This document shows, one piece after another, positions 35,106-44,229 of a DNA stretch of 61,289 nucleotides. The DNA comes from Bdellovibrionales bacterium (GTDB lineage Bacteria; Bdellovibrionota; Bdellovibrionia; Bdellovibrionales; UBA1609). The translations under genes and the position numbers were made by a program. Within the stretch, counting starts at the first letter, position 1. Each line of letters opens with the position of its first letter. The notes beneath the pieces are model-generated. The model saw nothing but the letters and a program-made list of their open reading frames with translations, made no database searches and was not told where the DNA came from. The DNA lies in the NCBI GenBank assembly GCA_007121385.1, contig SKLV01000004.1, positions 1-61,289 on the forward strand, read 5' to 3'.

Positions 35106-35249
35106 TGGTGGTTTTTGGTCTAAAGTCCTGGTCGTAGTGACCTTGTATTTATACCCCTAATGGCAGCCATAAGGCTTTCTCTCTGCATCTAAAAGAGCCT
35201 CGAATCCCTAACATTTTTTCAATAACCATGTTTTTTTTGCATGATTTAA

Positions 35250-35270
35250 AGGCCTCAGTTTTACTGGCCT
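35250..35270 (+). other. Small stem-loop upstream of the S1 protease gene
   Basis: AGGCC and GGCCT pair around an 11-base loop, 19 bases before the protease ATG. It may affect translation or be chance; no T-run follows. Confidence 0.25.
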
Positions 35271-35288
35271 CACAAAAAAGGGGGTGCC

Positions 35289-37172
35289 ATGAAGCTTTTA
35301 AGGGGGGCTTTATTGGGTCTGATCATCATGGGGGGGCCATGGGTTGCTCAGGCGCAAATCGATTTTGGGGAAGAGTTCTTTCAGGAGAATTTTGGGGCTA
35401 ATCTGGTTCAACCACAAATTATTGGTGGCGATCCTATTCCAGCCAATCGCTACCTGGCCACCTTAGTGACAGCAGAAGGAGATCCTTTTTGCGGAGGCAC
35501 TTTTATTGCCGAGCGAGTGATCCTCACGGCAGCTCATTGCGTAAATGGGCGATCCCAGAGGCCTGACTTTGCCGTGGTGGTGGGAGCGCAAAGCCTGTCT
35601 GAACTCTATGGCGCAAGGCGGCTGGCTGTCAGGGCTATTCGAGTTCACTCCGGGGTGGCTTCTCCCAGCTATAATCAAGCTCATCAGGATGATATTGCCC
35701 TGCTTTTTTTAGCTGATTATTCGGCTCGGCCTCTGGCTGAGCCGGTGCAACCCCTCTCTCTTTACAGAGGGACCTATGGGAACTTGGAGAGAGAAAAAGT
35801 CAGGGCTATGGGCTGGGGCAATATGTCTAATTTAGGAAGAGTTCTTGCCCGCAATCTCATGGCCGTAGAGATTGAGGTGGTCAGTCCTGAGGAGTGCCGT
35901 CAACTCAATGTGCCTCTGCAGTCGGCCTCAGAGCGCAGTATTGCAGAAAAATACGCTCATATCTCCAGTGTTCATCAGCTCTGTGCTGCCCATCCGCAGG
36001 GCGGTCGGGACACCTGCCAAGGGGACTCAGGAGGGCCCTTGATCTGGACATCTCCCTCTGGAGAGCAGTTCTTAGTAGGGGTCACTAGCTGGGGATTCAG
36101 CTGCGGACAGAGAGGTTTCCCAGGAGTCTATGCTCGGGTGGCCAGCTATGGGGACTGGATTGATGAAGAGATAGAGGCCTACTGGCGGTTTGAAGAGGAG
36201 GGTGGTATCGAGAACCCCACTCGGCTTGCTGAAACTTTTGTGGGACCAGATCTGTCGATTGTCACCGAGGATCGAGACCCCTCGGGAGCCCGAAGGGTCA
36301 ATATGAAACGCTTTACTCAGCCTTCTCTTGAAGATTGGGCTAGAAGTTACTCTCCCTTGGCCTCAGGGACTCAATCCCTGTTCTCTCACCAGTGGAAGGA
36401 TATTAGAGGAAGAAATTTTGACTATCGCATTTATCCCTCAACCTCCTCTCCTCATGAGTTTACGGCCCATCTGACCACTCCCATTGGCCGTTTTCAGGCT
36501 CCTTCACCTTGGCAGAGTTCAGCTCTCGTGGTGTCTTGTCCTTTGCCTAAAGATTTTGAACTCGGATCAAGAGTGGCTCTGCTTCAGGATTTTGATCGTG
36601 GCACAGCCCAGATCACTTTAAATGGAAAATTCTGGCGGGCTCAAGAGCGCTCAGACTTCTCCCAACTCGTCCAGGAGAAAAGCGAAGTGATTTTTTGCGA
36701 GGTGGGAGACTCAAGGCTGAGTCTGGGGCTATGGCAAGATCTCTCCGGGCAAAGAGATCTCTTTGTCCAATTGCAGGACCCACTTTTTGGTTCACAAATT
36801 TTTACCATTGAGACGGCCGTTGAGGAAACCAACCCTGGAGCCGCGTTGAGGTTTGAATTGCGTTTGAGGGGTCAGGAGGTGGCTCTCTTTAACCCTCATG
36901 ATGTGGACCTTTACTATTGGGAGCTGGATTGCAATGAGGCCATGTCCATTCAAGTGGCTCACGCAGGCTTTTCCTCGGGACAAAAATTGGCGAGAGAAGA
37001 GGGAGTTACAGAGAGCCTGGGATATCGCTGGACTGTGGATCATCGGGTCGGAGATTTTTGGAAGATCCCGGCAGGCACAGAGGTGTCCTTCCAGTTGGAA
37101 AGTCCCGTCAGTGTCTCTGGCCTTAAATGCACTTTAAATGGCCAAAGCATCAATGTGACCGAAGTTCTGTAG
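35289..37172 (+). CDS. Secreted trypsin-like serine protease (S1) with ~310-aa C-terminal extension
   Basis: A signal peptide (MKLLRGALLGLIIMGGPWVAQAQ) and short pro-region precede the mature start IIGGDPIP (residue 44). The catalytic triad is H83 (LTAAHC), D135 (DDIALLF) and S247 (CQGDSGGPL). Asp241, six residues before the serine, predicts cleavage after Arg or Lys. The S1 domain ends near residue 297. The remaining ~310 residues are beta-rich without a motif I know (RFQAPSPWQSSALVVSCPLP, NPHDVDLYYWELDCNEAMS) and may bind substrate or the surface. Exported trypsins of this kind are numerous in predatory Bdellovibrio. Confidence 0.9.
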   Translation: MKLLRGALLGLIIMGGPWVAQAQIDFGEEFFQENFGANLVQPQIIGGDPIPANRYLATLVTAEGDPFCGGTFIAERVILTAAHCVNGRSQRPDFAVVVGAQSLSELYGARRLAVRAIRVHSGVASPSYNQAHQDDIALLFLADYSARPLAEPVQPLSLYRGTYGNLEREKVRAMGWGNMSNLGRVLARNLMAVEIEVVSPEECRQLNVPLQSASERSIAEKYAHISSVHQLCAAHPQGGRDTCQGDSGGPLIWTSPSGEQFLVGVTSWGFSCGQRGFPGVYARVASYGDWIDEEIEAYWRFEEEGGIENPTRLAETFVGPDLSIVTEDRDPSGARRVNMKRFTQPSLEDWARSYSPLASGTQSLFSHQWKDIRGRNFDYRIYPSTSSPHEFTAHLTTPIGRFQAPSPWQSSALVVSCPLPKDFELGSRVALLQDFDRGTAQITLNGKFWRAQERSDFSQLVQEKSEVIFCEVGDSRLSLGLWQDLSGQRDLFVQLQDPLFGSQIFTIETAVEETNPGAALRFELRLRGQEVALFNPHDVDLYYWELDCNEAMSIQVAHAGFSSGQKLAREEGVTESLGYRWTVDHRVGDFWKIPAGTEVSFQLESPVSVSGLKCTLNGQSINVTEVL

Positions 37173-37208
37173 TCTGGGCTCAGTGTGCAGACTCAGTGGA
37201 TCTCTAAT

Positions 37209-37247
37209 CCTTGAGCAAGAAGTTGAGCTTGAAGTTTTCGCTCAAGG
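37209..37247. other. Inverted repeat between convergent genes
   Basis: CCTTGAGC (37209-37216) and GCTCAAGG (37240-37247) are perfect inverted arms around a 23-base loop, in the 127-base gap between the S1 protease and the lipoprotein gene. It may act as a bidirectional terminator, although no T-run is present. Confidence 0.35.
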
Positions 37248-37299
37248 TCAGAGGTCTATCAAGAGGGAGGGTTGTTAAAGGGCTGACTTTGGTTTAGTT

Positions 37300-37791
37300 T
37301 TATGGGTCTTGGCCTTCGTACTTAAGACTTAAGGCAATAGCCAGAGACAGCCATATACCCTCGGCCTGCTTTTGGCTGATCTGCTGACTCTTTTGCATTT
37401 TCCTTAAGAGGTCCCTGATGCGATTCTGCTGGGGCTCAAGGTAGTTCATATTCTCAGCCGCAATATCATGAATCTGATCGTATTCCACCACCAGAGCCCA
37501 GTTACTCAGAGCTAAAGATAAAACGATGTCGGAGATCTCCGGGCTGGACTTGAAACAACCGGTCAACAGGGCAGAGGTCTCGTAAACCAAATCAGTGATT
37601 TTGGCATCACTCTGCCGAGGACTTGGAATACTGTGGGCTTGCTCGAGGCGCAAAGGGAGTTGGGCTCGCTGTGCCTTCAAGCGCTCGCATTCGCTGGTGA
37701 GAGAGACCTGTGAGACCGATGGGGTGGAGCTGCAGGCCACCATCCACAGGGCGCTCAGACTCAAAATCAGTTTAAAAAATAGCATGTCCAT
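37300..37791 (-). CDS. Hypothetical lipoprotein
   Basis: No family is recognised. The leader MDMLFFKLILSLSALWMVAC ends in a plausible lipobox (MVAC, Cys20), so it is probably membrane-anchored in the periplasm. The rest is helical, with a long amphipathic end (QNRIRDLLRKMQKSQQISQK). It lies 17 bases after the cysteine-peptidase-like gene on the same strand and is likely in one operon with it. Confidence 0.6.
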   Translation of the reverse strand: MDMLFFKLILSLSALWMVACSSTPSVSQVSLTSECERLKAQRAQLPLRLEQAHSIPSPRQSDAKITDLVYETSALLTGCFKSSPEISDIVLSLALSNWALVVEYDQIHDIAAENMNYLEPQQNRIRDLLRKMQKSQQISQKQAEGIWLSLAIALSLKYEGQDP

Positions 37792-37808
37792 CTCCTCTTT
37801 AGATTCTT

Positions 37809-38621
37809 TTAGGGTTTAGGGTAGTAAATGGCAACGAGCTGTCGACCTCGCACTGGATTTCTTGAGCAGAAATCACTGCAAAATTGAGCTTGTTCACCCG
37901 TGTTCACTTTGACCTCTATATGTCCATACCCATCCGGTCCCCCACTGTAAACGAGAATGGCGCCCGGGGGGGCCTGTTCAATGGCCTGAGCGGGCTGGCT
38001 ACGAACTTGGCTCTCGAGAATCTGATCAAACTTTCCAGTTCTCCTGAGATAGCCTTTACTGTGGGCTTCAATGGCATAGGTCCCAGGAAGTCGGGTGGAG
38101 GTAATTCCCGCAGCAAGCAGAGCATCTTTGACCCCGGCATAGCAAAGACCTTTAGAACGGTTCCGACCACAAATTCGAGATTTTCCCGTGTTCTTCTGCA
38201 CCCTCTGTGTGGGGGTGCGGCAGGCATCAGCAGCCTTCACCACCTCGGTCATCAGTTTTCGGGCCTTGGCCTGTTGGCTGGGCGTCGTGGGATAAGTGCT
38301 TGAGACCTGCACTGGAATTGGAGTCACAACTTGGCCCACGGCTGTGGATTGAGCTAATTGAGCTACCGGAAGACTGCGCTGAACCTGGGCCAAATCACTC
38401 AAGTTGCGTCGCTGCGAGGAAACTGGAGACTGGCTGGAGCCTCGGCGGCCGCAGCTGGCACTCGAACAATAGCTGGCCTCTGTGCGATAGCGGGACTCAT
38501 AGGCCTCTGAGTCCAGAGGACCTAAATGGCTCGGGCTCATTAGAAAGGGAAAGAGAGCCGGCCAGGGCATCAGCCAGTGGGGCAGAAACAAGGGAGAATA
38601 GGAAAAGGGCAAAAAGTTCAT
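37809..38621 (-). CDS. Putative NlpC/P60- or CHAP-like cysteine peptidase
   Basis: The C-terminal ~130 residues look like a cysteine amidohydrolase acting on peptidoglycan. RSKGLCYAGVKDALLAAGI offers the catalytic Cys at the head of a helix, and PPGAILVYSGGPDGYGHIEV offers the strand with the catalytic His. Extra cysteines (FCSDFCSRNP) may form disulfides. The N-terminus (MNFLPFSYSPLFLPHWLMPW) is hydrophobic but Pro/aromatic-rich and lacks basic residues, so it is an odd signal; the true start may be a later Met. The middle is Ser/Gln-rich linker. The family call is by pattern only. Confidence 0.6.
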   Translation of the reverse strand: MNFLPFSYSPLFLPHWLMPWPALFPFLMSPSHLGPLDSEAYESRYRTEASYCSSASCGRRGSSQSPVSSQRRNLSDLAQVQRSLPVAQLAQSTAVGQVVTPIPVQVSSTYPTTPSQQAKARKLMTEVVKAADACRTPTQRVQKNTGKSRICGRNRSKGLCYAGVKDALLAAGITSTRLPGTYAIEAHSKGYLRRTGKFDQILESQVRSQPAQAIEQAPPGAILVYSGGPDGYGHIEVKVNTGEQAQFCSDFCSRNPVRGRQLVAIYYPKP

Positions 38622-38811
38622 ACACAGTTTAAGGGAGCAAGTCTTGGACCTGTTTACTTTTTGTCCAGAGGCCTCGGCTAAAGTATTAAAATTAATAAGG
38701 TTTTATCTGCCTCCTTAAGCTCATGGCCACTGTCAAAAAGCTAGACTGAGACAAAAAATGTCCCTAAATTGACCCTTTCATTCAGTCAAAAGGAGAGAAA
38801 TCTAAGAGGAG

Positions 38812-39537
38812 ATGGAATTGGAGCAGAATCTGGAAGAGCCGAAGGAGGTGGTTGTCTTTGGGAGACCCCAGCTGGTGGAGAGCTGGAGACAGGCCCTGAA
38901 AAAAGAGTTTGAGAAGGAATATATGATCCAACTCAGGAACTTTTTAGCGCAAGAGAAGACAGCACAAAAAACAATTTTTCCCAAGGGCTCGGAGTACTTT
39001 GCTGCTCTCAACGAGACCCCTTTGGAAAAAGTCAAAGTGGTGATTTTAGGTCAAGACCCCTATCACGGGCCCGGTCAGGCCCATGGTCTCTGTTTTTCAG
39101 TTCGTCCGGGAGTGAAGCCGCCTCCTTCCTTACAGAATATTTTTCGTGAACTGCAATCCGATTTAGGCATAGAGCCACCGCTGCATGGCTGTTTGAAGTC
39201 TTGGGCGGAACAGGGAGTCTTGCTTCTCAATGCGACATTAACCGTGGAGGCTGGGCGAGCGGGCTCTCATCAAGGTAGGGGTTGGGAAACTTTCACAGAT
39301 CAAATCATCGCCCTTCTCAACGAGAGGAGAGAGGGCTTAGTCTTTATGCTCTGGGGGAGTTACGCGCAAAAAAAGGGTCAATTTATCGACCGTAAAAGAC
39401 ATTTGGTCCTTGAGGCTCCTCATCCCTCTCCTCTCTCGGCCCATCGAGGTTTTTTGGGTTGTCGCCACTTTTCCAAAGCCAACACCTATCTTCAATCCCA
39501 GGGCCAAGAGCCCATCAACTTTTCCTTGATCCCCTAA
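38812..39537 (+). CDS. ung: Uracil-DNA glycosylase
   Basis: Ung removes uracil from DNA to start base-excision repair. The catalytic water-activating motif [20 protein letters not shown] and the C-terminal [17 protein letters not shown] loop are both intact, as is [10 protein letters not shown]. Its 241 residues are normal, with a ~30-residue charged N-terminal addition ([19 protein letters not shown]). I see no LexA-like repeat upstream, so SOS control is not indicated. Confidence 0.95.
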   Translation: MELEQNLEEPKEVVVFGRPQLVESWRQALKKEFEKEYMIQLRNFLAQEKTAQKTIFPKGSEYFAALNETPLEKVKVVILGQDPYHGPGQAHGLCFSVRPGVKPPPSLQNIFRELQSDLGIEPPLHGCLKSWAEQGVLLLNATLTVEAGRAGSHQGRGWETFTDQIIALLNERREGLVFMLWGSYAQKKGQFIDRKRHLVLEAPHPSPLSAHRGFLGCRHFSKANTYLQSQGQEPINFSLIP

Positions 39538-39558
39538 AAGGGACCAAGTACCTTTTTA
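39536..39558 (+). terminator. Possible weak terminator after ung
   Basis: AAAAGG and CCTTTT pair around GACCAAGTA and end in a short T-run, directly after the ung stop. The stem is only six A/T-rich pairs, so the call is weak. Confidence 0.4.
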
Positions 39559-39598
39559 ACGGCGGCGGGGCGTCGAAATTGCTGAAGGGGAGAAGTGT

Positions 39599-41215
39599 AT
39601 GGGAAATGTATTACTAGCTGGGACAGTATTAAAGTGGTTGGCCTTGGTTTTAATTTTGACGTTGAGTGCCTGCACATCGCAAAAGAGAGAAAAAACTCTA
39701 GTCTATTGCTCCGAGGGCAGTCCGAGCACCTTTAATCCTCAGTTGGCCACTGATGGCCCCAGTTTCAATGCGAGCTCCCGAGTCATCTACAATCGTTTGG
39801 TGGACTTCTCTCCCGGGGGCACTGATCTGATCCCCTCCTTGGCAGAATCCTGGGAGATCTCCAAAGAGGGTCGACACTACACCTTTAAGTTAAGGCCCGG
39901 AGTTCAGTTTCACTCTCGAGGTGACTTTACTCCAACGCGAAATTTTAATGCGGAAGATGTTCTTTTTAGCTTCAATCGGCAAAGGGACAAAGAACACCCC
40001 TATCACAGCGTGAACAATGCGGGTTATGAGTATTTTAACTCCATGGCTATGGGTGAGCTCATTCAGAATATTGTGGCTGTGGATGAGAGGACAGTTCGCT
40101 TTGAACTCTCTCGCCCTGAGGCCCCCTTCTTGGCCAACTTGGCTATGGATTTTGCCAGTATTCTGTCCGCAGAGTATGCAGAACACTTAGCTCAGAGAGA
40201 GGCCAAGGAGAAAATAGATTGGGAGCCGATTGGCACCGGGCCCTATGTCTTTAGAAGCTATGTCAAAGACAACTTGATTCGTTACCAGGCCCATCCTGAG
40301 TACTTTGAGGGGCCAGCCAAAGTCAGTCGGTTGGTTTTCAGCATCACCCCTGAGCCCAGTGTTCGCTACCAGAAGCTCAGGGCGGGAGAGTGCCATTTGG
40401 TGGCTGAGCCCTCGCCCTCAGATTTGGTGTCCATGCGCACAGATTCGCGAGTGCAAGTGCTGTCTCAGCCAGGCTTGAATGTCGGCTATGTGGCCATGAA
40501 TGTGGAAAAGCCCCCCTTTGATCAGCTTAAGGTCCGTCAAGCCATCCACCATGCCCTCAATCGAGCCTCCTATATTGAGGCGATTTATATGGGTCAGGCC
40601 CAAGTGGCTAAAAACCCGATCCCCCCTACGCTTTGGTCCTACAATGACCAAGTGAAGGACTATGACTACAATCCAGAAAGAGCTCGTGAACTCCTCAGGG
40701 AAGCTGGATTTCCCGATGGCTTTCAAGCCGAGATGTGGACTCTCCCGGTGTCTCGACCTTACAACCCGGATGGTCGAAAAATGGGAGAGTTAATTCAAGC
40801 CGACTTAGCTCAAGTGGGCATTCGCTTGAGGTTGGTGACTTTTGATTGGCCCACCTACTTGGCAAAAGCTCGCCAGGGAGAACACCAACTCCTGCAGTTG
40901 GGTTGGACGGGAGACAATGGGGATCCTGATAATTTTCTCAATGTTTTGCTGGGTTGTCGCGGAGTGGTCGCGGGCAGCAATGTGGCTCGCTGGTGTCATC
41001 AGGAGTTTGAAGACTTGATCTCTCGAGCTCGCACCCTCAGTGATCAGGGGGAGAGAGAGAAGCTCTATCGCCAGGCCCAGAAAATTTTTAAACGAGAGGC
41101 TCCTTGGGTCACATTGGCTCACTCGGTTGTTTTTCGCGCTCTATCGCCAGAAATTGAAGGTTATCAAATATCTCCATTTGGTACAGAGTCCTTTCATCGA
41201 ATTGGGTTCAAGTAA
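39599..41215 (+). CDS. dppA: Peptide ABC transporter substrate-binding lipoprotein (SBP_bac_5)
   Basis: This protein captures di- or oligopeptides for import. The lipoprotein signal LALVLILTLSACTS gives the lipid-anchored cysteine. The family 5 hallmarks are present: STFNPQLATDGPSFNASSRV, LIPSLAESWEISKEGRHYTF, RPGVQFHS and VRQAIHHALNRASYIEAIYM. Its 538 residues are typical of DppA. GGGGAG precedes the start. It leads a cluster with two permeases but no ATPase. The dpp symbol is by similarity; nickel or other ligands are possible. Confidence 0.88.
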   Translation: MGNVLLAGTVLKWLALVLILTLSACTSQKREKTLVYCSEGSPSTFNPQLATDGPSFNASSRVIYNRLVDFSPGGTDLIPSLAESWEISKEGRHYTFKLRPGVQFHSRGDFTPTRNFNAEDVLFSFNRQRDKEHPYHSVNNAGYEYFNSMAMGELIQNIVAVDERTVRFELSRPEAPFLANLAMDFASILSAEYAEHLAQREAKEKIDWEPIGTGPYVFRSYVKDNLIRYQAHPEYFEGPAKVSRLVFSITPEPSVRYQKLRAGECHLVAEPSPSDLVSMRTDSRVQVLSQPGLNVGYVAMNVEKPPFDQLKVRQAIHHALNRASYIEAIYMGQAQVAKNPIPPTLWSYNDQVKDYDYNPERARELLREAGFPDGFQAEMWTLPVSRPYNPDGRKMGELIQADLAQVGIRLRLVTFDWPTYLAKARQGEHQLLQLGWTGDNGDPDNFLNVLLGCRGVVAGSNVARWCHQEFEDLISRARTLSDQGEREKLYRQAQKIFKREAPWVTLAHSVVFRALSPEIEGYQISPFGTESFHRIGFK

Positions 41216-41218
41216 CTC

Positions 41219-42232
41219 ATGTTAAGCTTGATCGGACGCCGTCTGCTCAGCTCTATACCCACTTTACTAGGCGTGTCCCTGGTGGCTTTTTTTCTCATTC
41301 GCTGGGTCCCAGGAGACCCGGTGATGTTGATGCTGGGAGAAAGGGGAGGCAGTCCTGAACTCTACCAGCAGATGCAGGCTCAACTGGGCTTGGACCGTTC
41401 TTTAGGAGAACAGTACCTTAAGTTTTTAGGTCATATACTACAGGGAGATTTTGGAACTTCCGTGGTCTCTCGGCGACCTGTCTTAGAAGAATTTTTGGCC
41501 CGGTTTCCTGCCACTGTGGAGCTCTCTCTTCTGGCTCTCTTTTGGGCTGTAGTATTAGGAGTGCCCTTGGGGGTTCTGGCTGCCATTAAGAGATCTAGCT
41601 TTTGGGATTACAGTTTGATGAGTGGAGCCCTGGTGGGCTATTCCATGCCCATATTCTGGTGGGGCATGATCCTCATTTTATTTTTTTCTGTGGGCTTGGG
41701 TTGGACCCCTGTTTCGGGGAGAATCAGTGTATGGCATGAGGTGGAAGTGGTCACCGGCTTTATGTTGATAGACACATGGTTGAGTGGGGGAGGGGTTGAG
41801 GTCTTTGCAGATGCATTAAGGCATATGATTTTGCCTGCCATCGCCTTGGGAACTTTGCCCTTGGCGGCTATTGCCCGCATGACAAGATCCAGCGTTTTGG
41901 AGGTCCTGCGTGAGGACTATATTCGGACGGCCAAAGCGAAAGGTCTCAAGCATCGGCAGGTGGTGATGAACCACGCTTTGCGCAATGCACTCATCCCTGT
42001 CGTGACGGTAATAGGTTTGATGGGAGGCACTCTTTTAACGGGAGCGATTTTAACAGAGACTATTTTTTCCTGGCCAGGAATTGGGCGCTGGCTGGTCAAT
42101 TCGGTGGCCGCCCGGGATTATCCCGTGATTCAAGGGGGAATCCTTTTAATCTCTTTCGTCATCATTACGGTGAATCTTCTGGTCGACTTAGTTTATCTTT
42201 GGGTCAACCCTCTATTGCGGGATCAAATATGA
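41219..42232 (+). CDS. dppB: Peptide ABC transporter permease (DppB-like)
   Basis: This inner-membrane permease has six spans and the DppB start LSLIGRRLLSSIPTLLGVSL. FFLIRWVPGDPV is the classic periplasmic loop. The cytoplasmic EAA loop, which contacts the ATPase, is REDYIRTAKAKGLKHRQVV. GAILTETIFSWPGIGRWLV completes the signature. It begins three bases after dppA and overlaps dppC by ATGA. Confidence 0.92.
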   Translation: MLSLIGRRLLSSIPTLLGVSLVAFFLIRWVPGDPVMLMLGERGGSPELYQQMQAQLGLDRSLGEQYLKFLGHILQGDFGTSVVSRRPVLEEFLARFPATVELSLLALFWAVVLGVPLGVLAAIKRSSFWDYSLMSGALVGYSMPIFWWGMILILFFSVGLGWTPVSGRISVWHEVEVVTGFMLIDTWLSGGGVEVFADALRHMILPAIALGTLPLAAIARMTRSSVLEVLREDYIRTAKAKGLKHRQVVMNHALRNALIPVVTVIGLMGGTLLTGAILTETIFSWPGIGRWLVNSVAARDYPVIQGGILLISFVIITVNLLVDLVYLWVNPLLRDQI

Positions 42233-43101
42233 GCTCGTGGCAGGTCATTATGTCCCCTCTTTGGGTGGCCATAAAGAAAAATCGAGGAGCTCATCTTAGC
42301 TTTTGGTTTTTGATGACTCTGGTGATTTTAGCTGTTTTCGCTCCCTGGGTGAGTCCTCACAGCCCGACTCAAGTTTATCCAGAACATTTTCGTCAGCCGC
42401 CCATTTGGCTCGCCGGTGGAGGTTGGCCTTTTATATTGGGCACCGATGACCTAGGGCGGGATCTTTTAAGTCGTCTGATTTATGGAGCTCGGGTGTCTTT
42501 GATGGTGGGCTTTATGGTGGTCAGTCTTTCTCTGTCCGTAGGGCTGATTTTAGGTGTCCTTGCTGGCTATTTTGGTGGGCGAGTGGATGCCTTAATTATG
42601 CGCTTTGTGGACGTTCTTATGTCTCTCCCCAGTATCCTTTTGGCCATCGTGATTGTCGCCGTTTTGGGCCCCAGTCTGACTAATTCTGTGATTGCGGTCA
42701 GTGTCGTTTCCTTGCCCAATTTTATTCGTATTATTCGCGGGGCTGTATTGGCCGAAAAGGTCAAATCCTATGTGGATGCCTCCCACGGTTTTGGCTCCAC
42801 TCACTTTCGTGTGGCTGTACTCAATATTTTACCCAACTGTGTCGCACCCATAATTGTCCAATCCACCCTTGGGTTCAGTGATGGAATTTTGAATGTGGCC
42901 GCTTTGGGGTTTTTGGGACTAGGAGCTCAGCCGCCGACTCCCGAGTGGGGGGCTATGCTTTCGGACTCCAAGGCCTATATTGAGTCGGCCTGGTGGTTGG
43001 TCACTTTACCAGGGCTCTGCATATTGTTCGTTGTTCTCTGTTTTAATATATTAGGTGATGGCTTGCGTGACGCCCTAGACCCCAAACTGAAGGGGCGTTA
43101 A
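42229..43101 (+). CDS. dppC: Peptide ABC transporter permease (DppC-like)
   Basis: This is the partner permease of DppB. LGTDDLGRDLLSRLIYGARV is the family marker, and the EAA-type loop is VKSYVDASHGFGSTHFRVAV. The end AALGFLGLGAQPPTPEWGAM is also typical. I place the start at ATG 42229, which overlaps the dppB stop by ATGA, instead of the TTG further upstream. The expected ATPase genes (dppD, dppF) do not follow; aroB does. Confidence 0.92.
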   Translation: MSSWQVIMSPLWVAIKKNRGAHLSFWFLMTLVILAVFAPWVSPHSPTQVYPEHFRQPPIWLAGGGWPFILGTDDLGRDLLSRLIYGARVSLMVGFMVVSLSLSVGLILGVLAGYFGGRVDALIMRFVDVLMSLPSILLAIVIVAVLGPSLTNSVIAVSVVSLPNFIRIIRGAVLAEKVKSYVDASHGFGSTHFRVAVLNILPNCVAPIIVQSTLGFSDGILNVAALGFLGLGAQPPTPEWGAMLSDSKAYIESAWWLVTLPGLCILFVVLCFNILGDGLRDALDPKLKGR

Positions 43102-43119
43102 TTTCAGATTGAGGAGTTT

Positions 43120-44205
43120 ATGAAAACATCTAAATTTCCTTCTCTTCGCAGCCAGGTGTTGTTTCTTGAGGACCTACCCGGAATAAAAAAAATATCTTTG
43201 GTGTTGGGCTTTGAGCCAGAGCAGATTGTTGTTATCTATGACAAAAAACTTTATGCTCATCCCAATGTAAAAGCTTGGTTGAAGAAGTTTCCCCTCAGCT
43301 ACGGAGTGCGTGCTGGGGAGAAGCTTAAAGATATAGATTATTTTCCCCTTCATTTAAAAAAGATCATGAAAGTGATGGGGCCTTCCGCACCCCAAAATAT
43401 GTGTTTTGTGAGCCTAGGAGGAGGCAGCCTTGGTGATTTTGTTGGCTTTTTGGCCAGCATTTTTAAGAGAGGAGTTCCTCTGATTCATATCCCCACTACT
43501 TTTTTGGCTGCGATGGACTCTGCTCACGGGGGAAAAACAGCTTTAAATGTGGGTACAGTCAAGAATCAGGTAGGGTCCTTCTATCCAGCAACCGCTGTCC
43601 TTATTATTCAATCTCTTTTGCAGACTTTGTCAAAAAAACAGCTTCAATCAGCAGCTGGAGAGTTGATGAAAATGGGGCTCATTAAAGGGGGAGAGTTGGG
43701 CTCTGCTCTCCAAGGCCAGAGTAAAGAAGAGCTGAAGTGGCTGTGGGACTTTTTGCCTCAGGCTATTGAGGCCAAGTATGAGGTGGTGGAGAGAGATCCC
43801 TTCGAGACTCAAGGGGAGAGGCAGTGGCTCAACCTTGGTCACTCACTGGGACATATTTTGGAAGCTCACTACGGTCTTGCCCATGGAACTGCGGTGGCCC
43901 ACGGACTTGTTTTTTCAATTCAGTGGAGCTTTCACCGTGGTTATTTAAAGGCGCAAGACACTGAAGACATGCTGCATCTAGTGAGAGAGGGAACTGGGAT
44001 TTCAAGCCCAGAGGAGTTTTTTCGGCAGAATAAAAAAATGTCCTTGAAGCAAATGTCCAAGTATTTGAATCAGGATAAAAAGCGAATCGACAGGAGCCAT
44101 CTAAGCTTTGTGTTTCTGAGCGGCTGGGGGCGGCCCATGCGCCGAAAGGTCACCCAGGAGTCCTTTTTTACCGAGGCTCGGAGGCAGGGCTGGATCAGTT
44201 TTTGA
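43120..44205 (+). CDS. aroB: 3-dehydroquinate synthase family protein
   Basis: AroB converts DAHP to 3-dehydroquinate in the shikimate pathway using NAD and a metal. The NAD site is SLGGGSLGDFVGFLASIFKR, then HIPTTFLAAMDSAHGGKTAL. Metal ligands appear as AAGELMKMG (Glu), LNLGHSLGHILE (His) and LAHGTAVAHGLVFS (His), and DKKRIDRSHLSFVFL carries the substrate lysines. The DSAHGGKTALNVGTVKNQVG stretch departs from the commoner DSSVGGKTGVN, so a sugar-phosphate cyclase relative cannot be excluded. GAGGAG precedes the start 18 bases after dppC. aroF lies 1.5 kb further on. Confidence 0.8.
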   Translation: MKTSKFPSLRSQVLFLEDLPGIKKISLVLGFEPEQIVVIYDKKLYAHPNVKAWLKKFPLSYGVRAGEKLKDIDYFPLHLKKIMKVMGPSAPQNMCFVSLGGGSLGDFVGFLASIFKRGVPLIHIPTTFLAAMDSAHGGKTALNVGTVKNQVGSFYPATAVLIIQSLLQTLSKKQLQSAAGELMKMGLIKGGELGSALQGQSKEELKWLWDFLPQAIEAKYEVVERDPFETQGERQWLNLGHSLGHILEAHYGLAHGTAVAHGLVFSIQWSFHRGYLKAQDTEDMLHLVREGTGISSPEEFFRQNKKMSLKQMSKYLNQDKKRIDRSHLSFVFLSGWGRPMRRKVTQESFFTEARRQGWISF

Positions 44206-44229
44206 GCAGACCTTTTGGAGTTCAATGGC

